The notes beneath the pieces were generated by a model. The model did no database searches. It saw only the letters and a list, made by a program, of their open reading frames with translations, and had not been told where the DNA came from. Shown here in pieces: positions 1-11,789 of a stretch of DNA of 64,000 bases. Origin of the DNA: Ophiura sarsii (taxonomy: Eukaryota; Echinodermata; Ophiuroidea; Amphilepidida; Ophiuridae); contig CM069455.1 of the NCBI GenBank assembly GCA_035610835.1, positions 19,977,874 through 20,041,873 on the forward strand. Reading direction: 5' to 3'. How positions within the stretch are numbered: the stretch's first letter is position 1; each line of letters starts with the position of its first letter. The position numbers were made by a program, and so were the translations under genes.

Positions 1-170
1 ATGTGTTCAAATGGTTCAAGTAAACCAAATTGCATTATAAAAGGTAGGTGTTCCGATTTCTGGCCCGATTTTTAACTTGATGTTATCTATTCTACATGAA
101 GGGTCATCCTTAAAATAGTCGTATTCTAAAGTTTAAGTTGCATAACTCCAATGATTCTTATTTTTGAAGC
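1..170. repeat. dispersed repeat fragment (TTAA-MITE family A)
   Basis: Matches 39,367-39,500 and, inverted, 38,300-38,431. Shared pieces are AACTTGATGTT, GAGTTGCATAACTCCAATG-like and GGCCCGATTTT. The end at the window start is not TTAA-flanked. From about 170 to 660 I see no gene or clear repeat. Confidence 0.6.
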
Positions 171-819
171 AATTAGTTAAATTTGAATTAGTCCGATTTA
201 ATTTCTAACTTGTTTCTAATATGGTACTAAATCATGTTTACAATCGTTCACATTTATAATAAATGCAAAGGTTCATTTCTATTCCATATACCCTATCACT
301 TTTCATGCATGCATCATTCCGTTTTACATATCTGATTGGAATTAAACGCAATAAGGAAATCAAGTATTATTAATCATATCAAATAAATAGGCCTACCATT
401 GCAAACTGTGGCTTTGATACCCAACTTTGATGAATATTCATGGAGGGGTTTTGCGGGATCGTGACCTTTGGATGATTTCAGGGAATTAATATAGACAACC
501 CCTCTGCACATAATATGCAAATGAATAAACAGTTGAATATAATAAATAATAACCAAATAAGCAAATACAAATATTTCGATATCATATTGATATCGAACAT
601 ATGAACGAAGTCTTATCTTTTCCACTCATATTATCCTTTATTTGGAAAACCCAATTTGGCATTCCGGCTTTTTTGTTGTTGTAACATCAACACCTTCGAT
701 TTCGTCAGCAGCTACTACATCGAGCGATGCAATGACGTCTGTATCGACATTACGCACCAATTAGCACTTTATTATCAACCAAACGAGCATCGACTGTAAC
801 AGATATCGGAGAACCGACA

Positions 820-1137
820 ACTGAAGGAGCAACCGGTGTATTGTCTGTATCGCCGACTGAAGGGACGACCGAAGTGCTGGTGGTATCTCCAGCTGAAGGG
901 ACAACCGATACACTGGTGGTATCGTCGACTGAATGATGAAGGGACGAGCGATTTAGTAGTGGTATCTCCAACTGAAAGGACGACCGATTTATTTCCGGTG
1001 TCACTGACTGGAATCAAGTTTGAGGTATCGGCGCTGACGACATGGTCACCGGGCATGGTCAACCACTCAACTAAAAACGAAAACATTTACTCAAAATCTT
1101 CAGGAGACAAAGAATGAGCGTGAAACTCAACTGGAAA
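820..1137 (+). other. 36-bp mucin-like coding repeat and candidate upstream exon
   Basis: Four 36-bp units translate as VSPTEGTTEVLV, VSPAEGTTDTLV, VSSTE and VSPTERTTDLFP, a Ser/Thr/Pro-rich pattern seen in mucin-like stalks. A 7-bp insertion near 935-941 breaks the frame. Nearby, frame 1,041-1,137 (ending NERETQLE) stops at a good donor GTATGT, and its phase matches the next candidate exon. The repeat itself is in another frame, so the two may not belong to one transcript. This could be a decayed gene or a coincidence. Confidence 0.3.
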
Positions 1138-1368
1138 GTATGTTCATTTTTCAACGTATTCATGTATGTTTGTACAAGCTTTGAGTCAACATTGTGAACC
1201 GTAAAAATTCATAATTAGACTGTAACCATGGTAACACTAGTACAACACTTTTAAGTTTATAAAGGTCTACGTCTAACAGATTAACTTTTGTTTGAAACAA
1301 AACATTTCGCAAAAGTATATATCGAATTTGTAGATAAGATAATAACTATTTTCTGTGTTACAATTTAG

Positions 1369-1571
1369 ATATGATAATGGACAAACATATAGAATCATCA
1401 ATGCGACAGGGTGCCGAGAATAACAAAACCTCAATCCCACTATCAATTGAAGAACAATTCGAAAACTTAGTTAAAGCAGCCATCGATGTTGACAGGGACC
1501 ATCTCTACAAGTCTATTTTAGCTTCAAATGACACAGAATATATTACCCATCAGCTTGAACAACTTGGAGAG
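1369..1571 (+). CDS. candidate exon of an unrecognised small gene
   Basis: Sixty-seven codons bounded by a good acceptor (ACAATTTAG) and a strong donor (GTACGT). They translate as MIMDKHIESSMRQGAENNKT, then SIPLSIEEQFENLVKAAIDV and a helical, acidic remainder ending HQLEQLGE. A 65-base intron could then join a 13-codon terminal exon at 1,637-1,675 (PSPPECLQCMQS, stop). No family recognised. Codon content and splice sites favour a real exon, but length is small. Confidence 0.35.
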
Positions 1572-1636
1572 GTACGTATGAAATATACTGAATTACCCAA
1601 ATAATGTAACCGATTGTATTGACCCATATTTCGCAG

Positions 1637-1675
1637 CCTTCACCACCTGAATGCTTACAATGCATGCAAAGTTAA
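1637..1675 (+). CDS. candidate terminal exon of the same small gene
   Basis: Acceptor TTCGCAG in phase with the preceding candidate exon, twelve codons and TAA. Cys-containing tail PPECLQC. Very short, so it depends wholly on the neighbouring exon. Confidence 0.2.
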   Translation, partial: PSPPECLQCMQS

Positions 1676-1744
1676 TATAGCGCTTACCTGATGTTGAAGT
1701 TACTATTTTTCAATAGTTCAGCATTCATTAGTCGTCCGATACTG

Positions 1745-1965
1745 GTCAGTGTTCCAGTATCGGGCGACACAATTATATACAGTATCGTTCAATACTGGAA
1801 CAAATCACTACTGGTTTAGCATGTGCACTCGTATCGCCCGATACTGGAACATAAAAATGTTCCAATATCGCTCGATACTGAAACACAATTTGGTGTTCAA
1901 GGATCGGACGATACTGGAACAATACAATTATAACAGTATCGAACAATACTGGCGTCATGTGCCAG
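1745..1965. repeat. palindromic minisatellite
   Basis: About eight copies of CGATACTGGAAC or its reverse complement GTTCCAGTATCG in alternating orientation, spaced 25-45 bases. Some are degenerate (CAATACTGG). From 1,970 to 4,390 no gene or larger repeat was recognised; short ORFs there look like chance. Confidence 0.75.
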
Positions 1966-4394
1966 TTTGGTGATGCAAAATTATACTCCGATACATTGAA
2001 TTCGGCTTTAAATAGTTTTGCCCGTCAACCTCTGAAAACATTCATATTTTTGAGATATCGTCGGTAGTATTACATAGTGACGTATGGTAAACTTGGTCGT
2101 TTTTGTGATGTATAACCTATTGTTTTGATCCAATTTTGTTTTAGTTAATTGGAAATTACAGTTTGTAAATTACAGTTTAAAATTAGGGTATTTACTACAT
2201 GTTATGGCGAAATTAATATAGTGTGAATTTTGACAGACACATCAGCGTTCTTTAGGTCCAAAAAATTGATGCAATGATGATTTTTAGCTTACTACAAGTA
2301 AGCTAAAGCGACCTGACGCGAAAGGTCACGGTATAGGTCAAGGGGAAAGTGCGACTGTGAAATATGGTTTTATCTTGGTCACACAAGTGGTTATTTGTCG
2401 GGAAATGTACTTGAGATAGTGAAACAATATGATCGCATAAATATGTTAGAAAATGGGCCTGATTGCCATTCGACAAAATAGGCAATTTCGCGTTATTTTC
2501 TTTATTGTCATAACTGTATTGAAAATGCATGTAAACGCTATGATAGAAAAGTTGATTCAACACATGGCACGCATGTATCATGACGTACAAGCGTGATTGT
2601 CTTATTGTGATTGGTTTAACTACTAGAGATCATTATTATTCATGATACGAAATAGCGGAAAGTAAAAATACAGCCGTCAAAGTGAAAAATAGGTGGGGAG
2701 GTCGTTTTTCGTTAATTGATGTTAATCGCTTCTGTATATATTCTTCAAACTATTTCTCCGATTTCAGCGGCCAAAATTATTGGAAAATATTGTTTTCAAA
2801 GGTTTTTCATCATGAGGTGCTGTTAGAAATTCGCGAAAAAGAGTAAAACTTACGAATATTGCCTTGCCAAAATGTTGAATTTGCGTGATTTATCGTGCCG
2901 TAATATCTTTTATTACCCCCACCAGTTTGGTATCGTCTGCCATTGATCAAATGTCAAATCTACATATTATAGTCCGATGTAAATGAGGCAATTACATTTA
3001 CCGAGTTACCCCGTCTGTTTCAATGTGTCGTGAGCTTTCCTCAAACAGTTGCACGTGCGAATATGTGAGGGTGCAGTGTTTAATAACGAAACAATCGGAG
3101 CTCTACGAGTTCACTCATTTTTTGAAAGTCGTGTTATAACGGGGGAGGGTTGGGTTTAACGGCACATTTATGTATTATATTTAGATATTGTGTAACTTCC
3201 GCCATGTCGAAATTCCACATTTAATACAAATTTACTCAATAAATATTCATAATGACATGCCGCATGTTTATATTATAGCTCAAGTAATTTATTGAAAATA
3301 AAAACATTGTTTAAATAAAACATGACACCCCTTTCAAAAGTGAAAGCGTCCAACCCCAAAAAAAGTTTTCAGTCCGAGCATGCCGCGGATGTGTGTTCTC
3401 AGAAAATAATGGCGTCTTCTCACCTTATTTCATGTTCTGTTTCTTGTTGTTCTGTAATACTTCAAGTTGTTTTCATCTGCATCTACTTTGACGTTAATTT
3501 TTAGCAGATAAAAAATGACTACGAGTGAGTCGAAAGGCTGATATAGCCTAGACGTGAGTACAAAATAAACCAAATATAAAATGAAAAGGGGGTTACGTAC
3601 TTTAAAATAAATACTACATCATCGTCCAACCCCGCCTGTTCCTGATACGGTTGTTCTCCTACTAAAAAAGGAACCCAAGAGTATGGCGCCGCTCACATCG
3701 CCAGCGGTGTGTGTTTACGCCGTACGCACGATGTTGCTCTAAAATTCGCTTCATTGTGCACATTTGGTTGCACTTATGAAAGTTTTATGCATTTTGGTAG
3801 TACACAACATTATTCTGATGGTAAATCTTGAACGAATCGCGATTTTAATATGTAATGTTAATGTCCGGAAGCTGATTAAAACCGGTGCAGATTTGACAAT
3901 AATAAAAGGCAAATGAAGACAACACAGAGAACAGAAGTACATATCTACTGTACAGTACAGTACACTTTGGTGGACATTTAGTATATTTTATTGCGTTTTC
4001 ACTTCCTCGAAAATCTGGACTACCAATTTTCGTAAATCCTGAGTCCCGCCCGAAAAACAAAATCGAGTCCCGGGAGCACTGAATTCCCGAACATCCTAGA
4101 CCCAATGGTGGCTATACTATCGTTCATGCTTCACTATACTATAGCCACAACACCCTCTATAGACACACGACGTCGCGAAAATCACATTTTTAATTCAAGA
4201 TTTTCACATCAAATATGATTTAAATCAATCAAAATGCACTCACATGTTGTTCCTAGAACTCTTAGTAATACATTGTGTTAATTAATTTTGATCGAGCGGC
4301 AGTCGGCAGTGCTGACACTCGATGTGAATTTCGCGACGTGAACAGTCAATAGGGAGTTTTGTGACCCTAGGTAGCCAGCTACCTAGGACAGGTC

Positions 4395-4525
4395 ACTATT
4401 GGGACTACGAACATCCCAGCCTAGCCCTATGCCTATAGGCTATAGCCTAGGCTATGTAGCCTATAGCCTAGGCTATGTATGGTTTAACCAGGGAGGTGTA
4501 ATATCTCTCTGGTTAAACTATATGT
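4395..4525. repeat. TAGCC/TAGGC palindromic cluster and hairpin
   Basis: Repeated TAGCCTAGGCTATG units (4,430-4,480), followed by a hairpin (TGGTTTAACCAGGGAG against CTCTGGTTAAACTA). Such CCTAGG/AGGCCT-rich palindromes recur in the window. Confidence 0.6.
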
Positions 4526-4734
4526 AGTAGTACTATTTTGATATCAGAAGAAAAGCCTATCTTATTTTCAATATTCCCCTAAACCAATCACCTCGGTAGA
4601 TGTTATTGTTACTTATTGAACCATCCAGAAGAGAACGCCAATTCGCCAACTGGTTTTTGTGGCATTACCAAAGTCAAAGTGGCGCACCATTTAAAAGGCC
4701 AAATAAAAAATAGTAGTTTCTCTTCCCCGCGCGT

Positions 4735-5165
4735 GCGCATCCATTTTGGCCGCCACGTCAAAAAAATAGTTTTTTTCTTCAAATTTTGTTCAGATTTTGT
4801 TTTCTAATTTTTTTTAATTTTTTTTTTTTTAAATTCTTTTTCTTCAATTTTTATTTTTTGAATGTTCTCAAGATCACACTGATGTTGTCAATGGAGAACG
4901 TGTCAATATTTTTAAAAAAACCTGTTAAAATGAAAGAACAACATAACAGGCAAACTGTTAATATCAAAACATGATACAAATTAAACTGTATCTGCATCAG
5001 ATGATATAAATAAACCGTGAGTAAAACTGGTGTTTTAAAATACCAGTGTGGTCTTCGCCTTCGGAACATTTGTTTGTCGTTTTTGGCTGGAACTGATTTA
5101 TTTATCAAGATATTCCCGAGATCACACTGATATTTTGTAAATCTAGAATACACATCTTTTCTTAT
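4735..5165. other. A+T-rich non-coding stretch
   Basis: Homopolymeric T/A-rich sequence (4,755-4,865), then unique-looking DNA with no supported gene. Two AGATCACACTGAT repeats (about 4,871 and 5,111) suggest an old duplication. Confidence 0.4.
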
Positions 5166-5234
5166 TTAGCTTTGTATTCCTGAAAGAGAAAAAATAGAGA
5201 ATAAATCCTTGTGTTATCTATATAATAATACTCT

Positions 5235-5292
5235 ACTCTCTGTCTGTCTGTTTTTTTGTTGGTCTGTTTGTTTGTCTGTCTGTCTGTGCGCG
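5235..5292. repeat. (TCTG)n microsatellite
   Basis: Imperfect tandem TCTG/TTTG tetranucleotide run at the edge of the ~130-bp satellite. Confidence 0.85.
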
Positions 5293-5299
5293 CTTTTTC

Positions 5300-6345
5300 G
5301 TTGCCTTCCCGGGGTCGGGCGGCGTTCAAACTCAGTGGGTGGGTGCAGCTCGGTCCCCGCAAGAGCAAGTTCGCATTCGCTAGAGCGTACGAGGTCAAAG
5401 GTCATATAGGGGTCAAAGGTCATATGGGGGTCAACTTTTTGAAGTTGGTCGGATCATGCTTAAACTCGGTGATCTCGATGCGAGGCGAGCGTGGCAAAAA
5501 TAAAACGGGTTGGCGTTTGTCGGGTCTTCCGGGGTCAAAGGTCGTCTAGGGGTCGAATTTTCAAAGTTTGTCCGATCGGGCTTAAACTCGGTGACGGGAA
5601 GCCTGAATATGAGTCGAGCGTGGAAAAAATAATACGCCTTTGTTTTTCTTGGGTCGTCCGGGGTCAAAGGTCATCTAGGGGTCAAATTTTTAAAGTTTGT
5701 CCGATCGGGCTTAAACTCGGTGATGAGAAACTCGGTGTCTGTTTGTTCAGTCCCCGCAAGAGCAAGTTCGCATTCGCTAGAGCATACGAGGTCAAAGGTC
5801 ATCTAGGGGTCAACTTTTTGAAGTTGGTCGGATCGTGCTTAAACTCGGTGATCACAATGCTCGATGCGAGGCGAGCGTGGCAAAAATTTAACGGGTTAGC
5901 GTTTGTCGGGTCTTCCGGGGTCAAAAGTCGGGGTCACAAAGGTCGTCTAAGGGTCGAATTTTCAAAGTTTGTCCGATCGGGCTTAAACTCGGTGACGGGA
6001 AGCCCGAATACGAGTCGAGTGTGGAAAAAATAACACGGCTTTGCTTTTCTTGGGTCGTCCGGGGTCAAAGGTCGTCTAGGGGTCCAATTTTCAAAGTTTG
6101 TCCGATCTGGCTTAAACTCGGTGACGGGAAGCCCGAATACGAGTCGAGCGTGGAAAAAATAAAACGGTTTTGCTTTTCTTGGGTCGTCCGGGTCAAAGGT
6201 CGTCTAAGGGTCGAATTTTCAAAGTTTGTCCGATCGGGCTTTATGCATGCATTCTACAAACCACCAAACCCGAGAACCGACAAACCCCGGGTGACCGCCC
6301 AAACCCGAGAACCGACAAACCCCGTGTGACCGCCTAGTATTAAAA
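5300..6345. repeat. ~130-bp satellite array containing DR1-like motifs
   Basis: Six to seven diverged units, period 128-144 bases, each with GGGGTCAAAGGTC, CAAAGTTTGTCCGATCGGGC and TTAAACTCGGTGA. The direct repeat AGGTCA-A-AGGTCA occurs exactly at 5,392-5,404 and 5,789-5,801. GGGTCA-A-AGGTCA occurs at 5,410-5,422 and 5,661-5,673, and weaker forms at 5,532, 5,918, 6,062 and 6,190. A 180-codon ORF here follows from the repeat period and is not a gene. The array ends in a CCGAGAACCGACAAACCC doublet. Confidence 0.85.
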
Positions 6346-7002
6346 TAAACATGTAAAATATCGCGAGCAGTTTCCAGTATGTACCCATTTTAAGGTTATA
6401 AAGCTAGTCTTAGAAAAGTGGCAGCCATTTTGAAGCAAAAACATTTCCACCATGTTGGAAAAAGCGAAACCAGTTTTGGAAAAAGGGGCATTCGCCATTT
6501 TGGGAAGAAGAAAAAAACAAACTCATCTTCCTTTTTTCAAAAAGTTAGCACGAGAAACTAGTTTTATTTTTACTTGGCCTAAGATCCAGGGGCCATGGGA
6601 GTTTGGTGACCTGTAAATATTATTATTTTCATTAAATGATGCATATTTTCATAAAATAGGTGTTTGTATTTTGCCATTGTTATGTACCGAAGTTATTCAT
6701 CTCTGTACATATTATTTATTGAACCTTCACACATTACAAAAGAGAACAATCATCTACCATTAGGTCGCACCATTTAATATCCAAGGTGTTTGGCAATAAT
6801 TTGTTTTAATATCAGAAAGAGACTATTTCTTGATCTTGAAATCTCAACCGAAGCATATAGAAGGGCAAATGTGCTTACACGGTGAACGGTGAATGCATAA
6901 TAATATATATATATAATTGTTTCATGTAAGATATAATATGGATTCGAGCTTTGCATCATTTGTTATATGCTGGACAGATTATAGTGGTTTACAATATGAT
7001 TA

Positions 7003-7637
7003 ATATGAAGAGGTTTTTTGCAAAAGGGCCTGCATCCACTTTGGCTCTTATTGAGAAAAAGTTTAAAAAAACCTGTTTCTAAATATTCAAGTTGAGCAAT
7101 TGAAAAACTGAATGGATTATGAAAGAGGTACACTACATACTAATTTAAATTGAAATACATTCCAAATGCGCTAGTTTTCAAAAACAAACAAAAATCATGT
7201 TTACATTTTTTGAACATTTGGATGTAGGCTCTTTTGCAACAAAACTCCATCTGTTTGTACTTAGAGAAAAAATCATTTATTTTAATCATTTAAAAAAAAA
7301 AAAGTTTGATACAGAAATGTTAAATGATACAATCATATGTTTCAAGGAAATAAAGTCATTTTTTTTCAAAAAGACCTACATCTCATTGTAAACTATTGAA
7401 GTTGTTGTTTTGTTTTAAAAGGGCCTGTATCCCGATTTAATTCTGGACACAGGCCCTTTTGCAACTTCAATGACTGTTTACAATGAGAAAAAAAATGACT
7501 TTTTGAAAAATGTCTTTTTGAAAAAAAATGACTTTGTTTCCTTGAAACATAAGATTTTCCCCTATACATTTCTATAGTAAAATCATTTTTGAAAAAAATG
7601 CACCATAGCCCTTTTGCAACAACGCTCTTCATATATA
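7003..7637. mobile_element. fold-back element (TA-type MITE), ~635 bp
   Basis: Ends are inverted (TATGAAGAGGTTTTTTGCA at left, TGCAACAACGCTCTTCATA at right). The arms are complementary to the centre near 7,430, for example AAAAGGGCCTGTATCC against ACACAGGCCCTTTT and TACATCTCATTGTAAAC against GTTTACAATGAG. No coding capacity. Confidence 0.7.
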
Positions 7638-7639
7638 GA

Positions 7640-8114
7640 CATGAGTTATGAATTTTCCCAAATTCTCAGCTGTAGTCAGCTTCTGCATCATTGATGCTCT
7701 CGTTTAATATTTTAACAGAGACATTTGTGTTCAGGTCATTTCCGGTATCTGACGCCATCATCTAAATCAACAATTGCGTGTGACCAGGAAAACTCAATTC
7801 GTACTTTTTGAAAAGGCTCTAGCTCAAAAATATGCCGGTTACCCCCCATATATGAGTTGTTGAGTTAGTAGTCATGGCTTTCATCTTCAAGTTGAAATCA
7901 AATTTCAAGATACCAGTTTCTTATAACGTCGAGAAATATCCATTTTAAAATTGTGCATTTCACGTGTAAGCCTTTGGGAGATGTATTTGGTGGTGTGCAA
8001 CCACAGGGGAGTTTGATCATGATTCGTTAGAGAATTTTAAGATAGGTTAAGTCTGTATCATATAATTAAAATGTGGGAGTATATTGTATGTTCGTAGGTC
8101 AAATGCGACTGCGG
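7640..8114. other. no gene recognised
   Basis: Apparently unique A+T-rich DNA. ATATGAGTTGTTGAGTTAGTAG (about 7,850) resembles a stretch near 62,970, so a scrap of the repeat family at 10.1 and 62.3 kb may be present. Confidence 0.3.
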
Positions 8115-8122
8115 GGTACACA

Positions 8123-9502
8123 CAGTGTTGCCAACTATTTGAGGTGCTAAAGCGCGGCGCTTGACCGCGGCCCACGACCAAAAGTAGCCCAATTTTTCAC
8201 AGCGCCAGTTGCCCCCAAATACACCCAATTTCGGTAAATTTAGCCCAATTTGACCTAATTTCCCTTAAAAACACCCAATTGGGCGAAAATATGTTTGCTA
8301 ACGTTATTTATGATTGCACAAAAGTGACCGTGACTAATCAAGGCAGGACTGAAGAAAAATTGCCTTTTTAGTGGATTTTAAAAATTAATCAAATATTGAG
8401 AAGGCCTACAACTAATTTTGTATTTTAAAATTATGTTATTTTGTGTCGGGATCTGGGACAATGACGCTTTGCTATAATTCTTTATTATCATATAAATATT
8501 ATATTCCAAATTACAGGGGCAGGGCGATACGATTCCTAAATTACTTCAAAATTATGGTTTTAGAGAGAAAATAAACTGTAACACTATATTTTACTCTAAA
8601 CAACCCGACAGTTTATATTTTCACTCTAATAAATTCACTTTTAAAACTATGGTTTAGGAATCGTATCACTCTGTAACTCGAAATATATTTATGATCAAAT
8701 ATTGAGAAGGCCTAGGCCTACTACTAATGTTGTATTTTAAAATTGTGTTATTTTGTGTTGGGATCTGGGACGATGACTCTTTGCTTTTCTTTATTATCAT
8801 ATAAATATATTAGCATTTAATACCTTGCATGATTCTATTTTTATCATGTAAATATTTGTATATTCTACCTTTATATTTGAAAATATTGTGTAATATGTTT
8901 AAGGACGCATCAGTAAATTACAGCATGATTACAGGTAGATGTTCTGATTGATGGCCCGATTTTCAACTTGATGTATTAAGTCATAATTAATAATTTATTA
9001 AAATAATTTAATCGTATAATGCAAAAGAAAGCAATAGGCCTACATGCAAGTACATTTTAATATCCCACTACCATTCTATCTATGCCTTGTTCTTCTAGTC
9101 TAGTCTGCTTCAGTGCCGAAGACATCCGGTGCTTTATCTATCAAGAACAAAGCCGTGAAAGAAGAGTTGTGTACTTGAGATCGATTGGATCGATCGGGGC
9201 ACAAACGGGAGACTAAAGCTAATTCAGTTTCTATTCACTGATGCGCCTGAATGATCACTTCACACACCCTTAAATTGACAGTTGTGGAGGTACTACTCAA
9301 GCTGTGAAAAACATCCTCTTAGTCTATTGAAATTAATATTGACCGTTTAATTAGTAAGAATGGGAATGCTCTTGGTCTTTTGAAATTGTGGAGACTATAT
9401 ACATGTAGCTGTGAAAAACATCCTCTTGAGCTCTCTTGGTCTATTGCGCACTAGTCAAAAGTAGCCCAATTGCGCGGCCAAACCGCGGTGTTGGCAACAC
9501 TG
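8123..9502. mobile_element. hAT-type non-autonomous element with 8-bp target duplication
   Basis: Terminal inverted repeats CAGTGTTGCCAAC and GTTGGCAACACTG are flanked on both sides by GGTACACA (8,115-8,122 and 9,503-9,510), the 8-bp duplication typical of hAT transposons. Subterminal AAAAGTAGCCCAATT is also inverted. No transposase ORF; the interior holds other repeats (8,515-8,690 and 8,930-8,975). Confidence 0.88.
8515..8690. repeat. core of the TTAA fold-back MITE, nested in the hAT element
   Basis: GCGATACGATTCCTAAATTAC ... GGAATCGTATCAC form an inverted pair, and the interior (TTACTCTAAA, GACAGTTTATATTTTCACTC) matches the centre of the elements at 11,405 and 47,297. Outer arms are missing. 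Confidence 0.7.
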
Positions 9503-9514
9503 GGTACACACATG

Positions 9515-9800
9515 TATGGGGCTCCTACTACATAGTAGGGGAGAGCCAGGAGTGTTCGCCCTATTTTTATTTGAAGAGTTCTAGAGACACCAATTTTAAA
9601 GATTGAATGGACCTATTGATATTTGCGAAATATTTATATCTTGGCTCATACGACCATGATCTCAGTGTACTCTAGAGGCCTTACTGTAAAAGCAGGAGTA
9701 AATGATAAAGACAGGTGTCTCAAAAAGGCGAACTTGCCCGATGCCGGGGAAGGTTGACCATAGGCCGGGGCAAGTTCGCCCTAGGCTCAGAATTAGGCTA
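9515..9800. repeat. low-copy repeat with GGCAAGTTCGCCCTA motifs
   Basis: Two inward-facing motifs (AGTGTTCGCCCTA and GGGCAAGTTCGCCCTA) with AAGGCGAACTTGCCC inverted between them. The GTAGGGGA start resembles the last 90 bases of the window. Probably a transposon remnant. Confidence 0.35.
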
Positions 9801-10049
9801 CATAAAGTAGGCCTACCATAATATCAGAAACATATAGATTCGTTATTCTTCGTTATTTGAGTCCATATAGGGTGGGCACTTTTGCGGAACATACTCTTTC
9901 AGAATTTAAAAATAATGAGAAATACCACATTTTGAAATATTCTCCTCTAATATTATTGTTACTCCATTCCTGATAACTATATTTATATAATTAAAATTAT
10001 TCTGTTAATACGAAAATTGCAATTTTGAAATTATGCAAAATCATAACTA

Positions 10050-10960
10050 TGGTCACGCGTTATGAACTCGCCTCCCAATAGGGTGGTGCCGTTACATTTT
10101 CTAGCTTCATGCTGTCATTTTCCTCAAATATTTTTAAAACCACAAAAGCTATCTCAACAAATTTGGTATCATTTTAAAGCCCTAATAACAAGCTATCTGC
10201 CTGCCAAATGGCATTGGTATAGAATAGGAGATACAGCTGTTTGATGTTTGGGGACCAGGGGTGGTGCTGGAAGGGGTGCCGCTGGAAGGGGTGCCGCCTG
10301 TACAAACTCAATGGGGATAATCCCATGCTTTGTTCTTTTTAGAATAACTAGTCATCCCCTTATGTTACAAACACAATTTTGGTCCCATTTCAAAGGATAT
10401 TTAGTAGTCTTTAAGTATGTGGTTCAACAGACTTGTCAACTATTCTTAACAACTAATTAATTATGGATAAGACAATGATCATCAGCTTTCTTCCTATTCG
10501 CTACACAGTCAACATGAATAATCAGCCTCAATTTACCGGATTTATAAAACTGACTATAACAGAAAAAGTTTTCACCCTATGATAGCAAAAGTATACATTT
10601 TTGGAAAGCTTGTAACTAGAGGAATTTAGAAATGCAGTTTATATCAGGGAAGGAAGGGTTCATCCTTAAACAAATATTTCTGAAAATTCTAAAAATATAT
10701 AAAATAAAAATTGGAGATATTCACTAGCCGGTATAATTAACATACCGACGTAATAACTTTGACAATTATATATCATCTAATGGGTAATTTCATGAGGAAT
10801 TCAAATATGTAAATAAAAAATTATAGGGGTAGGTATACAAAATATATGGATCTCAAATTAAAAATTAAAAAATGCTGATATTTTCCGAACATTTCTGATC
10901 ATACCATTTTAGTTCTTGGTCGTACTGTAATTTTAATGGCATATTTGGTTTCCTCGTGCA
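10050..10960. repeat. dispersed repeat family B copy
   Basis: Homologous, in opposite orientation, to 62,250-62,640 and 63,035-63,078. Shared pieces include TCCTATTCGCTACACAGT, ATACATTTTTGGAAAGCT, AATGGGTAATTTCATGAGGAA and TATGAACTCGCC. Contains a GGAAGGGGTGCCGC doublet. The ORFs here are not conserved in frame with the other copy, so I do not call genes. Confidence 0.6.
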
Positions 10961-10996
10961 ATTTTCCTTCAGAAAATGTATACTTTTACTACCTCA

Positions 10997-11022
10997 GGGG
11001 GGGGGGGGGGGGGGGGGGGGGG
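10997..11022 (+). repeat. poly-G tract (26 G)
   Basis: Uninterrupted G run. Length may be unreliable in assembly. Confidence 0.9.
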
Positions 11023-11404
11023 TATACAAGCAAATATAAATGTGTAAAGTTAAAATCATGTCGCGAAAACCAAAATCCGTGTGTAACGCGAAAGGAGGCG
11101 AGCTTAAAACACATGACCCTATATAAATCCCAATTAGCGAACATGCCCCCATCATCATAGGGCGTATGTGCCCCATATAAGTGCATTGACCTATACCACG
11201 GATGTCCCACATACAAGTTGATGGGTTATTAATTGCATCAAATCCATAATCAATCTCATACCTAAATGATAGTTTACCTTAAAAACTTTCTCTACGAATA
11301 TCTTTGGAAAAAATCAATATGAAAAATGGAAGAAAATTAACTTTTGTAAGGCAAAATTGGTTTTGGATGATAAGTTGACAAACATGTTACGGTGATCTGC
11401 CACG

Positions 11405-11780
11405 TTAAAGGCATATTATGTGATCTTTTCCAGAGAGCGCCCTCTATTCATTATTCTTTTTAGAAAGTAGATTTTCTTGCAGATTTACATTTCTGATCAT
11501 AAATCATACGTACATTCCAAGTTACAGAGTGATACGATTCCTAATTACCTCAAAATCATGGTTTTAGAGTGAATTTAGAGTGAAAATATTAACTGTTATC
11601 CGACAGATTATTTTCACTCTAAAATCACGATTTTGAAGTAATTAAGAATCGTATCGCCCTATAACTTGGAATGTATGTACGATTTATGATCAGAAATGTA
11701 AATCTGCAAGAAAATCTTCTTTCAATTTTTTTTTCGATGTTGAGGGCGTTACCTGGAAAGATCACATAATATACCTTTAA
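11405..11780. mobile_element. TTAA-flanked fold-back MITE (piggyBac-type), copy 1
   Basis: TTAA at both ends (11,405-11,408 and 11,777-11,780) with inverted termini AGGCATATTATGTGATCTTTTCC and GGAAAGATCACATAATATACCT. The arms remain complementary for roughly 180 bases, making one long hairpin. TTAA duplication is the hallmark of piggyBac elements. The second copy at 47,297-47,678 is highly similar. Confidence 0.88.
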
Positions 11781-11789
11781 TGTGTGAAA

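Noticed and set aside
5491..6033. 180-codon plus-strand ORF with repeated GVKGHxGVxFLKL and similar
   Set aside because: It lies wholly in the ~130-bp satellite; open frame and protein repeats follow from the DNA repeat, and other frames are open too.
5300..6345. CRISPR-like regularly spaced repeats
   Set aside because: Units are contiguous diverged tandem repeats in eukaryotic DNA, without short identical repeats and unique spacers.
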